Below are positions 9,401 through 16,870 of a stretch of DNA of 64,000 nt, piece after piece (within the stretch, counting starts at the first letter, position 1; the number at the start of each line of letters is the position of its first letter). The notes below the pieces were generated by a model. It made no database searches, was not told the DNA's origin, and saw only the letters and a program-made list of their open reading frames with translations. The translations under genes were made by a program, and so were the position numbers. Source of the stretch: Patescibacteria group bacterium. GTDB taxonomy: Bacteria > Patescibacteriota > Patescibacteriia > Patescibacteriales > Patescibacteriaceae. Location: positions 486,506 through 550,505 of the forward strand of contig CP129471.1 in assembly GCA_030583705.1 (NCBI GenBank). The letters run 5' to 3'.

Positions 9401-9635
9401 AATAACTCCTATTGAACAAAAGGTTAGCCATAAAAAGCTTCCAACCAACTGCCCACTTCCTTCTTCTTTCAGAATCCTTCCACCATTCTTCGTGAAATTT
9501 GCTTCTGAGCACTATAAATTTTCTTGCCTCATTAACACGACCGACCTTAAGCCATTCCATAAAAAAAGAAGGTACTCTAAAATTAAAATTAAAACTTTGG
9601 TTTTGATCTTGGTTTTGATTATTAGTTTGTTCCAT
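9393..9635 (-). CDS. Hypothetical small protein with Asn/Gln-rich N-terminus, first gene of small operon
   Basis: 80 aa. The first 19 residues are almost only Asn, Gln, Asp and Phe (EQTNNQNQDQNQSFNFNF); the remainder is basic and Trp-rich (FMEWLKVGRVNEARKF, EEWWKDSERRRKW) and predicted helical. No family recognised and no membrane helix. The start is fixed by a strong GAGGAG 7 nt upstream. Apart from its partner gene, no other coding sequence in this window shows a Shine-Dalgarno of this quality, so the pair may be foreign or specially expressed. The stop overlaps the start of the downstream gene by 8 nt. Confidence 0.72.
   Translation of the reverse strand: MEQTNNQNQDQNQSFNFNFRVPSFFMEWLKVGRVNEARKFIVLRSKFHEEWWKDSERRRKWAVGWKLFMANLLFNRSYYG
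9406..9410 (-). promoter_or_regulatory. Shine-Dalgarno fixing the start of the downstream small gene
   Basis: AGGAG on the minus strand, 5 nt before the ATG at 9400. It lies inside the 3' end of the upstream gene and decides between the 9400 ATG and the longer in-frame start at 9448. Confidence 0.75.
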
Positions 9636-9642
9636 TTTTTAG

Positions 9643-9648
9643 CTCCTC
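9643..9648 (-). promoter_or_regulatory. Shine-Dalgarno of the upstream small gene
   Basis: GAGGAG on the minus strand, 7 nt before the ATG at 9635. This is the strongest ribosome binding site visible in the window, where nearly all other starts lack one. Confidence 0.75.
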
Positions 9649-9688
9649 TGTTTTTTTATTTTAATAGTGATTTTTTAAAGTTACCTTC

Positions 9689-9718
9689 AATATAACAATA
9701 AATAACTAGAGTTGTCAA
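9689..9718 (-). promoter_or_regulatory. Sigma-70-type promoter of the two-gene operon
   Basis: TTGACA (9713-9718) - 18 bp - TATATT (9689-9694) on the minus strand. The predicted start near 9682 gives a leader of about 47 nt containing the GAGGAG site. The consensus -35 and five of six -10 bases make this one of the better promoters here. Confidence 0.65.
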
Positions 9719-9836
9719 GCTGGGAAGTTCTTTAAAATAATTATCCCTCTATTTCGCCTTTAGCCGTCTTTTGCTATTATATGATTATGAATATGACTGT
9801 ATATAAATCAAGCGAAATATAACAACAAAAGCATTT

Positions 9837-11825
9837 ATGAACTTTATTTTAAATAATCTAACTAACAAGATCTTAGTCTTTTTACTTACTTGGTTAAGTT
9901 TAGTGGCGATTAGCGGATCAATTGTTTATTGGTTCTTCGGGCTTAGTAGTTATAATCCCCTGTTGGTCGCTTCCTTATCTTTAGTCTTAGCGGCCTTCTT
10001 CACTTTTTATTACTTTAAAGATCAAGAGCAAGAAAAAGGAAAAGGAAACGAGAAAGAAAAAAGAAGAGAAAGAGAAAGAGAAGAGAAAAAAATAACACAA
10101 GAAAATTCACTAAGTACAAGACTTAATAAGTTAGCTATTGTTTTTTATTTGTTAAATTTTTTCTTGGGAGTTGTTTTTCTTTTCCTCTCTCGTTCAGATG
10201 AACCCTTAATTTCTCCCTGGCAAGTTATTCCTATCTGGCATTTTGTAACTTACTTCTTAGCTTCCTTTACCCTTCTTTATCTTTCCCTTAAAAACAATTT
10301 AAGTATTATTTTAATCAGCCTGCACGCTCTTTGGACTTTTTCCATTATCCTAATAATCTACCTTACAGGCTACGGCTTTGATCCCTTTATTCATCAAGCA
10401 GCCATTAAAGCTATTATGGAGAACGGGCAAATTGAACCTCTAACTCCTTATTATCTCGGGCAATACAGTTTAGTTATTATCCTTAAAAACCTTTTTGGGC
10501 AAAGCGTAGTTTTTTGGGATAAAATCTTAGTTCCTCTTTTAGCGGCTATCTTTTTGCCTTGGACAATTTGGCATGGTTTAAAAAAAATAATACGCTCAAA
10601 GACTCTTAAAATTTCTTTACTACTGTTATTTGCCTTACCAGCCGGCTTTTTTATAGTTACCACTCCGCAACACCTCTCTTATCTGTTTTTAATTATTACA
10701 ATCTTTTGGGCTTTAGCTATAAATAAAAGAATTGACCTTATCTTACTTTGGCTCTTAGCCTTTACCTCAGCCGTAATCCAGCCCATAGCCGGTCTACCTG
10801 CGCTATTAATAGCCGGCTTTGGTACTCTTAATTATTATTCTAATTATTATTCTCAATGGCAAGAATCTCTTAAAAAGATATTATATAGTCTGGGGATTAT
10901 TTTATCAGTCTTTGGCTTACCAACTGTTCTATATCTTTTTACTAAAACAGGCAGCCAAACCGCCATGACTTTGGGTTACCCACAGTGGTCTTTATTTAAT
11001 TTCCTTATCCCAAAAAACCCCATCACTGAAAGCTGGTGGCTTAATGGTCTTTACTTTTATGAAAGCATAATCTGGCTTATCTTTGCCTTATTAATTATTT
11101 TCGGAATATACCTAGCTTACAAAAAAAGATTAGAAAAGATAATTAAGCTTTCCCTTTGGCCAGGCTTAAGTTTTATTCTAAGTGCCATTATTCTCTCGGC
11201 GCTGGACTTTGCTTTTTTAATAGACTACGAAAGATCCGATTACCCCAAAAGATTATTGGTAGTCGCAGCTTTAGTTATGCTGCCTTTGGTAATTTTAAGT
11301 TTAAACAAATTAGCTAAAAAACTTATTAAAGAAAAACTCACTGTCCAATTATCTTTTATCATTATGTTATCTTTTTTCTTAACCGCCTCTTTATATCTTT
11401 CTTACCCAAGACAAGACCGCTACCACAATAGCCGAGGCTATACCGCCACCCAAGTAGATATTCGCGCAGTAGAAAAAATAGATAAGATGAGCCAAGGAAA
11501 AGATTACCTAGTACTCTCTAACCAACAAGTTAGTGCAGCTTCTTTGAGGGTTTTTGGTTTTAAGAAATATTACCATGAAAATCTCTTCTATTACCCAATA
11601 CCAACCGGTGGAGAGTTATATGGCCTCTATCTTACAATGATAGAAAAACCAAATAAAGAAACTATGCTTAAAGCCATGGATAAAGCCGGAGTTGATCTTG
11701 CCTATTTTGTGCTTAACGATTACTGGTGGGCTTTTGAAAAAATAAAGGATGAAGCCGGTTTAATAGCGGATAATATGAAAGATATTGATAACAAGGTCTA
11801 TATTTTTGAGTTTAGGAGAGATTAA
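9837..11825 (+). CDS. Polytopic membrane protein, possibly GT-C-like
   Basis: 662 aa with a dozen or so hydrophobic segments. Two N-terminal helices (about 12-33 and 42-58) are followed by a remarkable charged linker made almost only of E, K, R (about 62-90), then many helices to about residue 510 and a soluble C-terminal domain of about 140 residues. One extracytoplasmic loop reads GYGFDPFIHQAAIKAIMENG, resembling the first-loop acidic site of GT-C glycosyltransferases, but I would not call an activity from it. It is the only plus-strand gene in the first 36 kb and is divergent from the small two-gene operon. No Shine-Dalgarno; ATG start. Confidence 0.7.
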   Translation: MNFILNNLTNKILVFLLTWLSLVAISGSIVYWFFGLSSYNPLLVASLSLVLAAFFTFYYFKDQEQEKGKGNEKEKRREREREEKKITQENSLSTRLNKLAIVFYLLNFFLGVVFLFLSRSDEPLISPWQVIPIWHFVTYFLASFTLLYLSLKNNLSIILISLHALWTFSIILIIYLTGYGFDPFIHQAAIKAIMENGQIEPLTPYYLGQYSLVIILKNLFGQSVVFWDKILVPLLAAIFLPWTIWHGLKKIIRSKTLKISLLLLFALPAGFFIVTTPQHLSYLFLIITIFWALAINKRIDLILLWLLAFTSAVIQPIAGLPALLIAGFGTLNYYSNYYSQWQESLKKILYSLGIILSVFGLPTVLYLFTKTGSQTAMTLGYPQWSLFNFLIPKNPITESWWLNGLYFYESIIWLIFALLIIFGIYLAYKKRLEKIIKLSLWPGLSFILSAIILSALDFAFLIDYERSDYPKRLLVVAALVMLPLVILSLNKLAKKLIKEKLTVQLSFIIMLSFFLTASLYLSYPRQDRYHNSRGYTATQVDIRAVEKIDKMSQGKDYLVLSNQQVSAASLRVFGFKKYYHENLFYYPIPTGGELYGLYLTMIEKPNKETMLKAMDKAGVDLAYFVLNDYWWAFEKIKDEAGLIADNMKDIDNKVYIFEFRRD

Positions 11826-11853
11826 AAAAGAACCAATAAATAATAAAGTAAAT

Positions 11854-11884
11854 AAAGGCAAATAGGCTTAAATAAGGCCTTTTT
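11854..11884 (+). terminator. Possible weak terminator after the membrane protein gene
   Basis: AAAGGC (11854-11859) can pair with GCCTTT (11877-11882), and an inner AGGC/GCCT pairing is also possible; a short run of T follows. The stem is short and the loop long, so this is tentative. Confidence 0.3.
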
Positions 11885-11906
11885 AAAGGGATGTGGATAA
11901 CTACCC

Positions 11907-11935
11907 TTGACAAATATCAAAATATGTGATAAACT
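11907..11935 (+). promoter_or_regulatory. Extended -10 promoter driving the non-coding unit
   Basis: TTGACA (11907-11912) - 17 bp - TAAACT (11930-11935), with TG one base before the -10 (extended -10). The start is predicted near 11942. No ordinary gene follows on this strand before the terminator at 12132. Confidence 0.65.
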
Positions 11936-11972
11936 TATATTTATAGTTCAAAAAAATTAAACCTGCAAAAAA

Positions 11973-11993
11973 ATGAGAGCAAGTCCTACATAG
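11973..11993 (+). other. Micro-ORF copy 1: Met-Arg-Ala-Ser-Pro-Thr-stop
   Basis: ATG AGA GCA AGT CCT ACA TAG. It lies inside the duplicated module and overlaps the left arm and loop of the hairpin. No Shine-Dalgarno. Translation is unproven; it is recorded because copy 2 keeps Ser-Pro-Thr-stop with changes only at third codon positions in that part. Confidence 0.3.
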
Positions 11994-12071
11994 CTAGGCT
12001 TATATAGAAATAAAAAAACAATACAGATCAAAAAAAATCCGGAACAGTCCCAAAAAATTAAAATACAGACA

Positions 12072-12092
12072 ATGAAAAAAAGCCCAACATAA
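12072..12092 (+). other. Micro-ORF copy 2: Met-Lys-Lys-Ser-Pro-Thr-stop
   Basis: ATG AAA AAA AGC CCA ACA TAA, exactly 99 nt after copy 1. AGT/AGC, CCT/CCA and TAG/TAA differ only at wobble positions between the copies. Confidence 0.3.
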
Positions 12093-12131
12093 CTAGGCTT
12101 AAAAATCAAATCAGAAAAAATTCAGGATCAA

Positions 12132-12163
12132 AGTCGGCAACTAATTATTATGCCGGCTTTTTT
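12132..12163 (+). terminator. Rho-independent terminator of the candidate small RNA
   Basis: AGTCGGCA / TGCCGGCT stem (12132-12139 with 12151-12158, one G-T pair), 11-nt loop, followed by TTTTTT. Strong and correctly oriented for the plus-strand transcript. Confidence 0.85.
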
Positions 12164-12190
12164 ATTTATAAATAAAATAAACTCAACTAA

Positions 12191-12228
12191 AACAGGTTAT
12201 ATGTTTTTAAACATATAACCTGTTTTTT
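12191..12228. terminator. Bidirectional terminator hairpin
   Basis: Perfect 16-bp inverted repeat AACAGGTTATATGTTT / AAACATATAACCTGTT (12191-12206, 12209-12224) with a T-run on the plus side. It abuts the stop codon of the minus-strand GT4 gene at 12227 and also backs up the plus-strand transcript. Confidence 0.75.
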
Positions 12229-13381
12229 AATCAATAACCAAAAGATCAAGAACTTTCTCAAGATATTCTTTTGTTTCAAATAACTCCTGATCAAGATAAC
12301 AACTAATATTTTCTTTATTTGGGTTATTAAGAAAATCGTTTAGAGCTCTTTTAAGATCCTCCTTGGTTGGTTTAAATAAAAAACTTTGCTTAAGTAATTC
12401 GTTTGTCCCGCCTAAACAAGAAGCTAAGACCGGCAAATTAAAAGCTCTAGCCTCTAAAATAACCGTTGGCTGATTCTCATAACAAAGAGAAGGCACAATA
12501 AGACAATTCGCTTCTTTCATTAACTCATTAACTTTTTTACTTTCTAGCTGACCCAACCATTTAATTCTTTGATCATTATATCTACTACTAAGATAATCTT
12601 TCATTCCTCCTTGTCCGGCAATTTTTAGACTAATAGCGTCATGCTCAAGCTCACAAAAAGCCTGTAATAAGATCTCTATCCCCTTATGTCTTTCAATTTG
12701 CCCGACATATAAAAAAGTTATTTCTTTACTGTCATTAACTATCTTATTACTATCTAAAGCATAATCTTTGTTAATTTTAATTGGGTTAGCTAAAGTTAGA
12801 TTTAAACTGTTCTTAAAAAGACCTTTATCTAAATGAAGATCCCGAATCCATTCTGAGGGAAAAATAACCCTGGTTTTAATTGAAATAAATTGCTTGTTAA
12901 GGAAACGAAAAATCTTTGAAGCCAAAGAATTAAGAAGCTTTTCTTGTTTAAATAATAAAAGGCCGGAAGGGTGAAGTAATTGTATGTCATGCACTGTATG
13001 AAGATGATCCTTAACATGTCCCGCTAACTTAAAAACCCAAGGCCCAAGTCCTGTTAAGTTATTAGTCCAAAGAACACTAACCTTATGCTTTTTGATCAGA
13101 AAAAACAACTTAAGGTAAACGAAAATATTTAAAAAAGACAAGACATGATAAAAAAGACGAAAAACCTTGGGTAAGCGACCTAGATGATGATAAAGACTTC
13201 TTAAGTAATAATGTCCAGGAGATTCTTGAGATTCTTGGGGTTTTTTAAACCAAGGACGAGTGGAGACAATTATTACTTCATGGCCTTCTAAAAGAAGCTC
13301 ATTCTTAATTTTTTCTATCACTTTCTCCGCTCCACCCTTAGCGTAAGGGCCATATAGGTTATTAATCAAACAAAATTTCAT
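12227..13381 (-). CDS. GT4 family glycosyltransferase
   Basis: 384 aa GT-B fold. The N-terminus FCLINNLYGPYAKGGAEKVI shows the GGAE acceptor-side loop; the donor domain carries ITFLYVGQIERHKGIEIL, IAGQGGMKDYL, IKWLGQLE and the E-x7-E motif ENQPTVILE. The YENQP variant resembles the YENKP of the gene at 61025-62248, so these two belong to the same GT4 subgroup. A hydrophobic patch around residues 75-97 may anchor it peripherally to the membrane. Sugar specificity is unknown. It ends at the bidirectional terminator 12191-12228. The next gene upstream (13406-14608) is another GT4 24 nt away, so they are probably co-transcribed. Confidence 0.87.
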   Translation of the reverse strand: MKFCLINNLYGPYAKGGAEKVIEKIKNELLLEGHEVIIVSTRPWFKKPQESQESPGHYYLRSLYHHLGRLPKVFRLFYHVLSFLNIFVYLKLFFLIKKHKVSVLWTNNLTGLGPWVFKLAGHVKDHLHTVHDIQLLHPSGLLLFKQEKLLNSLASKIFRFLNKQFISIKTRVIFPSEWIRDLHLDKGLFKNSLNLTLANPIKINKDYALDSNKIVNDSKEITFLYVGQIERHKGIEILLQAFCELEHDAISLKIAGQGGMKDYLSSRYNDQRIKWLGQLESKKVNELMKEANCLIVPSLCYENQPTVILEARAFNLPVLASCLGGTNELLKQSFLFKPTKEDLKRALNDFLNNPNKENISCYLDQELFETKEYLEKVLDLLVID

Positions 13382-13405
13382 AATTGAGTACTTTTATTAC
13401 TTAAT

Positions 13406-14608
13406 TTAATCCTCGTCTTCATCAAAAATCTCCTCATCTGCTTTAGGGGGCAGGGGTTTAGGTACGTTAAGAGCGCGATAATAAGCCGCCTCCAGCTCTT
13501 GTCCAACCTTTTGCCAGCTATACTCTTCCTCAACCCAAGCTCTGGCTTTGCGGCCCAATGAAGCGGTTAAAACAGTATCTTTCAAAGCGTTTTTTAATTT
13601 AGCCGCTAAGTCGTCTATATTCCCAGGCTGTACCAACCATCCATGTTCATTATTTCTAAAAACACTTCTCACTCCCGGTAAATTGGCGGCAATTACCGGA
13701 GTACCGCAAGCCATGGCTTCCAATAATACTAAACCAAAAGCTTCAGCTCGGTTAATGGAAGGCAAAACCGAAACCGTCGCTTTTGCATAAAAATGAGGCA
13801 ACTCGGAGTTAACAATATCATCCCTAATAACCAAAGAATCTCCAAGTTCAAAAGTTTCAGCCAAAGACAAATAATCTACCTTCCTGTCCCCTCGTCCAAT
13901 TAGCGTAAGGCGAGCCTCGGGATAATCTTTTTTTACACGAGCAAAGGCTGAGATAAGCTCAGGTATGCCTTTAAAGTTATGTTGTTTATCCATACCCCCG
14001 ACAAAGACAATCTCTTTAACTGTCTCATCTTTTTCTTTGGGTAAAGAAAAATGGTTGGTGTCCACTCCAAAGGGTACTTGTAAGAACTTCTGCGGCTGGG
14101 CTTTGTAATAATCTTGAAGGTGAGAATGTTTAATATAATCAGAAGAAGCACAAGTTACCAGATCGGCCAAACGAATTAAGATAGGTAACACCGTTAAACG
14201 ATAAAGACGAAAAATCACCCCTTTAAGTCCCCCGCTAACTGTATCCATGTGATAATGAACAACTAACTTGGGTTGGCGAAAAAATAATCGGCGAAAAATC
14301 AAATAAATCATAACGTATTCAGCGCCCCCGTAGAAAGGATAATGTAAATGCACAACATCAAACTTTTTTAAATGCTTCATTACCGAAGGCATAACCGAAC
14401 CATTACCAATGGAAAATAAAATAGGCAATCTTAAAAGCTCCACGCCTGGCGCCAGTCTTTCATGCCTTGGTAATTTATTATCACAAGCCGGGGTAAAAAC
14501 CGTAACATCATGACCAAGCCTGGCAATTTCCAAAGCAAACTGCCGGGCACTATTACCCATACCGCCTTTATACGGAGGGAAGGTTGATATAATATGCGCT
14601 ATCTTCAT
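13406..14608 (-). CDS. GT4 family glycosyltransferase
   Basis: 400 aa. Typical GT4 opening KIAHIISTFPPYKGGMGNSA, then VVHLHYPFYGGAEYV, VTCASSDYIKHS, and in the donor domain IVFVGGMDKQHNFKGIPEL, LTLIGRGDR and the E-x7-E motif EAFGLVLLE. A short acidic tail (ADEEIFDEDED) closes the protein. It probably transfers a hexose to a lipid-linked glycan in the cytoplasm, as other cluster enzymes do; donor and acceptor are unknown. It sits 16 nt downstream of the DUF2304 gene and its GT2 partner, within the polysaccharide cluster 12.2-20.4 kb. ATG start, no Shine-Dalgarno. Confidence 0.88.
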   Translation of the reverse strand: MKIAHIISTFPPYKGGMGNSARQFALEIARLGHDVTVFTPACDNKLPRHERLAPGVELLRLPILFSIGNGSVMPSVMKHLKKFDVVHLHYPFYGGAEYVMIYLIFRRLFFRQPKLVVHYHMDTVSGGLKGVIFRLYRLTVLPILIRLADLVTCASSDYIKHSHLQDYYKAQPQKFLQVPFGVDTNHFSLPKEKDETVKEIVFVGGMDKQHNFKGIPELISAFARVKKDYPEARLTLIGRGDRKVDYLSLAETFELGDSLVIRDDIVNSELPHFYAKATVSVLPSINRAEAFGLVLLEAMACGTPVIAANLPGVRSVFRNNEHGWLVQPGNIDDLAAKLKNALKDTVLTASLGRKARAWVEEEYSWQKVGQELEAAYYRALNVPKPLPPKADEEIFDEDED

Positions 14609-14624
14609 GCTAAATAATAACTAA

Positions 14625-15059
14625 TTATAATGACTGCTTGTCTGAATTATTAATTTCCTGGTTAGTTTTTTCTACTTGTTCGTTTGTTCTTTCTACTCCT
14701 TCATTGTTTTTTTCTTTTTGCTCTTTAGTCTTTTCCTTAATTTGTTTAAAAGCCAAAGCCCGAGTTAAAACAGTAATACTTTCTTCCATTTTTTCAGTCT
14801 TTAAACGTAATCTGAATAAAGCATAAAAGATAACAGCTATGGCAGCGTATAAAAGCAGTTCAATACCAGAGCTAGAAAAACCCAAGCTTTCGGCCAAAGC
14901 GTCTAATTTTTTTAGGTTCAGAATGGCAATAATAGCAGATAACCAAAAAACTAGCCAAAACACCAGTTGGGATTTAGGAACCAATCCTCGGTGATACTGC
15001 CAGCTTAAACGGAAAATAAACCCAACAATCACTAAAAGTGCAATAAGTTCCTGAAGCAT
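14625..15059 (-). CDS. DUF2304 small membrane protein
   Basis: 144 aa. Three hydrophobic helices (about 3-20, 32-48, 65-82) are followed by FYALFRLRLKTEKMEESITVLTR, the pattern of DUF2304, a small membrane protein regularly encoded next to DPM1-like GT2 glycosyltransferases. Here such a GT2 gene lies 54 nt upstream, supporting the assignment. The family is thought to anchor or assist the GT2 at the membrane; this is not proven. The tail after residue 105 is low-complexity and rich in K, E, T, N and Q, longer than in typical members. ATG start, no Shine-Dalgarno. Confidence 0.8.
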   Translation of the reverse strand: MLQELIALLVIVGFIFRLSWQYHRGLVPKSQLVFWLVFWLSAIIAILNLKKLDALAESLGFSSSGIELLLYAAIAVIFYALFRLRLKTEKMEESITVLTRALAFKQIKEKTKEQKEKNNEGVERTNEQVEKTNQEINNSDKQSL

Positions 15060-15113
15060 AGTTTTAAATTAATTATTATATTAATTATTACCTTAGTTAT
15101 TACCTTAACATCA

Positions 15114-15773
15114 TTATCTATTAAGTCTAGCTAAAAGTAAATCTCGAATAATTCTCAAGCCTCCACCAAAAGTCTGCCCAAATTCGTTATAGATAACGGT
15201 AATGGGTATTTCCTTAAGACGAATGGGTAAGGTATGCGCCGTAGCTAAAATTTCACTGCAATGAGCCATTCTATCTTGTTGCCAGCTAAGTTGTAGGGCT
15301 ACTGATCTATTAAAAACCCTAAAACCGCTTTGTGGATCAGTGAAACGAATGCCGAATAATCTGTTAACAGCTCTAGCTAAGGGCATAATTAAATATCTTT
15401 TTAAAAAAGGCATCTTGGTTGTCTTATCCAAAAAACGCGAACCAAAAACCATATCAGCTTCACCTTTTTCTATAACCTCAACCAACCTAACCGCATCTTC
15501 AACTAAAAACTGCCCATCAGCGTCAAAATGAACAATAATCTCCGCTCCCAAAGATAAAGCATATTCTGTACCGGTTTTTAAGGCTGCTCCCTGCCCACGA
15601 TTAACCAAATGATGAAGAACTGTAATATCCAAACTCTCTGCTACTTCTCCAGTTTTATCCCTTGAACCATCATTAACCAACACAATCTCATTAAAGCGAC
15701 TGCGTAAATTCTCAATTACCTTTGGTAAAACCCCAGCCGTGTTAAAAGCAGGAACAACACAAACTACTTTCAT
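15114..15773 (-). CDS. GT2 glycosyltransferase, dolichyl-phosphate mannose synthase-like
   Basis: 219 aa GT-A fold. VVCVVPAFNTAGVL, VLVNDGSRDKT, LVNRGQGAALKTG and the metal-binding HFDADGQ (Asp84-Ala-Asp86) follow the DPM1/polyprenyl-phosphate glycosyltransferase pattern, then FGSRFLD and TDPQSGFRVF. There is no C-terminal membrane domain, and the neighbouring DUF2304 protein may supply membrane contact. Probable reaction: NDP-sugar plus polyprenyl phosphate to a lipid-linked monosaccharide, which could feed GT-C enzymes such as the one at 7206-8999 (inference). ATG start, no Shine-Dalgarno. Confidence 0.87.
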   Translation of the reverse strand: MKVVCVVPAFNTAGVLPKVIENLRSRFNEIVLVNDGSRDKTGEVAESLDITVLHHLVNRGQGAALKTGTEYALSLGAEIIVHFDADGQFLVEDAVRLVEVIEKGEADMVFGSRFLDKTTKMPFLKRYLIMPLARAVNRLFGIRFTDPQSGFRVFNRSVALQLSWQQDRMAHCSEILATAHTLPIRLKEIPITVIYNEFGQTFGGGLRIIRDLLLARLNR

Positions 15774-15821
15774 AGATATGATCTAACTTAAAATTTTAAA
15801 CTAAAAGACTAAAAACCAGCA

Positions 15822-16841
15822 CTAAAAACCCATACGCTTAGTACTCTTATTAACCCTTAACTCCTGAATAGTCTTATCCAAACCATTATCCAAGGTTACC
15901 AAAGGCATCCAATCTAAAAGTTCTTTAGCTCGCCTAATATCCGGTAGTTTTAATGGGCTAATAAAAACATGAGGTTTAAGATAGGAGATTTTTGAATTTG
16001 AACCTATTTTATCTATAACCTTATTAGCTAAGTCCGTAACATTAACATCTTGATCTGAACCTACGTTGATCGGGCCAAAGTGTTCTGTTTCCATGAATTT
16101 AATAATAGCGTCCAAGCAATCCGAGACATAACAAAAAGAAGAACAAAAATCCGCATCTCCCTCAACGATCAAATCCTTACCATCCAAAGCGTTACTGATA
16201 AAATCCGATAGAAGATGTCCTTTATCAAGCGGCATACGAGGACCATAGGCTCTAAAAAGCCTCACAATCTTACAATCAAGACCATAAACATCTTTATAGG
16301 TTTTTACCATGGTTTCGGAAAAGCGCTTACCTTCATCATAAGAAGCTCGCTCGGAAAGCATGTCCACTGAACCATTATCTTCTTCGCTAACTAAATTATT
16401 TTCACTGTCTCTGGAACCATAAACCACCGAAGAAGAAAAGTGCATAAACTTAGCCTGATACTTAATTGCCAAATCAAGGGCGTTTTTAACTACATAAGAA
16501 TTGGCTAGTAAATTAGCTATGCGGTTTTGTTCAAAATGAGTCGGGGCAGTTGGACAAGCCAAATTATAAATCTCTTGTACTCCTTGGAACTTAATCCTAA
16601 AGGGTTCAAGTTCAGATAAGCTATCAAGATCCAAGGGATCGCTCATATCGTGCCTAATAAAACGAAAATCCGGATTAGCTAATAGGTGATCTATATTATA
16701 TTCAAAACCAGAAGAAAAGTTATCCACGCAGATAACCTTGGCATCGCCCACTAACTCTTCACAAAGATGGGAGCCCATAAAACCCGCACCCCCAATAATT
16801 AAAACGTTTTTTTTATCAAAAATCGGCTGACTATTATACAT
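15822..16841 (-). CDS. NAD-dependent sugar epimerase/decarboxylase, UDP-glucuronate decarboxylase-like
   Basis: 339 aa extended SDR. VLIIGGAGFMGSH (NAD-binding), IYNLACPTAPTHFE, FSSSVVYG, the catalytic ASYDEGKR (Tyr168, Lys172), VRLFRAYGPRM and SSFCYVSDCLDAI. ACP(T/A)xPxHF and YDEGKR are characteristic of UDP-glucuronic acid decarboxylase (UXS), which makes UDP-xylose from UDP-glucuronate; dTDP-glucose dehydratase-like activity is less likely. It would supply a nucleotide sugar to the adjacent glycosyltransferases. It lies 48 nt from the GT2 gene and 29 nt from the subtilase gene on the same strand. ATG start, no Shine-Dalgarno. Confidence 0.85.
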   Translation of the reverse strand: MYNSQPIFDKKNVLIIGGAGFMGSHLCEELVGDAKVICVDNFSSGFEYNIDHLLANPDFRFIRHDMSDPLDLDSLSELEPFRIKFQGVQEIYNLACPTAPTHFEQNRIANLLANSYVVKNALDLAIKYQAKFMHFSSSVVYGSRDSENNLVSEEDNGSVDMLSERASYDEGKRFSETMVKTYKDVYGLDCKIVRLFRAYGPRMPLDKGHLLSDFISNALDGKDLIVEGDADFCSSFCYVSDCLDAIIKFMETEHFGPINVGSDQDVNVTDLANKVIDKIGSNSKISYLKPHVFISPLKLPDIRRAKELLDWMPLVTLDNGLDKTIQELRVNKSTKRMGF

Positions 16842-16870
16842 ATGTTTTTTGGTTAATTATCCGCCGTTAT

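Larger units (their letters stand above)
11949..12137 (+). repeat. Imperfect tandem duplication, unit about 99 bp
   Basis: Copy 1 runs from about 11949 to 12047 and copy 2 from about 12051 to 12137 (truncated at the terminator). Landmarks repeat at constant offset: ATG 11973/12072, hairpin 11981/12080, CTAGGCTTA 11993/12092. Similarity is highest in the hairpin and decays on both sides. Confidence 0.7.
11942..12163 (+). ncRNA. Candidate small RNA or micro-peptide transcript with duplicated module
   Basis: This stretch has a promoter (11907-11935) and a strong intrinsic terminator (12132-12163) but no conventional gene. It holds two diverged copies of a roughly 99-bp module. Each copy has an A-rich lead (CAAAAAA...TTAAA at 11949 and 12051), a six-codon micro-ORF, a hairpin ending in CTAGGCTTA, and an A-rich tail with CAGA...GGA. 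The hairpins (11981-12001, 12080-12100) match at 18 of 21 positions and form AAGYC/GGCTT stems, with T-G in one copy and C-G in the other. It resembles none of tmRNA, RNase P RNA, SRP RNA or 6S RNA as far as I can judge. It could be a regulatory RNA, an attenuator-like relic or a micro-peptide mRNA. Confidence 0.55.

Noticed and set aside
9401-9448. Longer start (16 extra residues) for the second small gene
   Set aside because: The AGGAG 5 nt before the ATG at 9400 and the ATGGATAA overlap fix the shorter start.
11942-12163. tmRNA, RNase P RNA, SRP RNA or 6S RNA
   Set aside because: No tRNA-like ends or tag sequence, no conserved RNase P or SRP cores, and no single long bulged hairpin as in 6S RNA.
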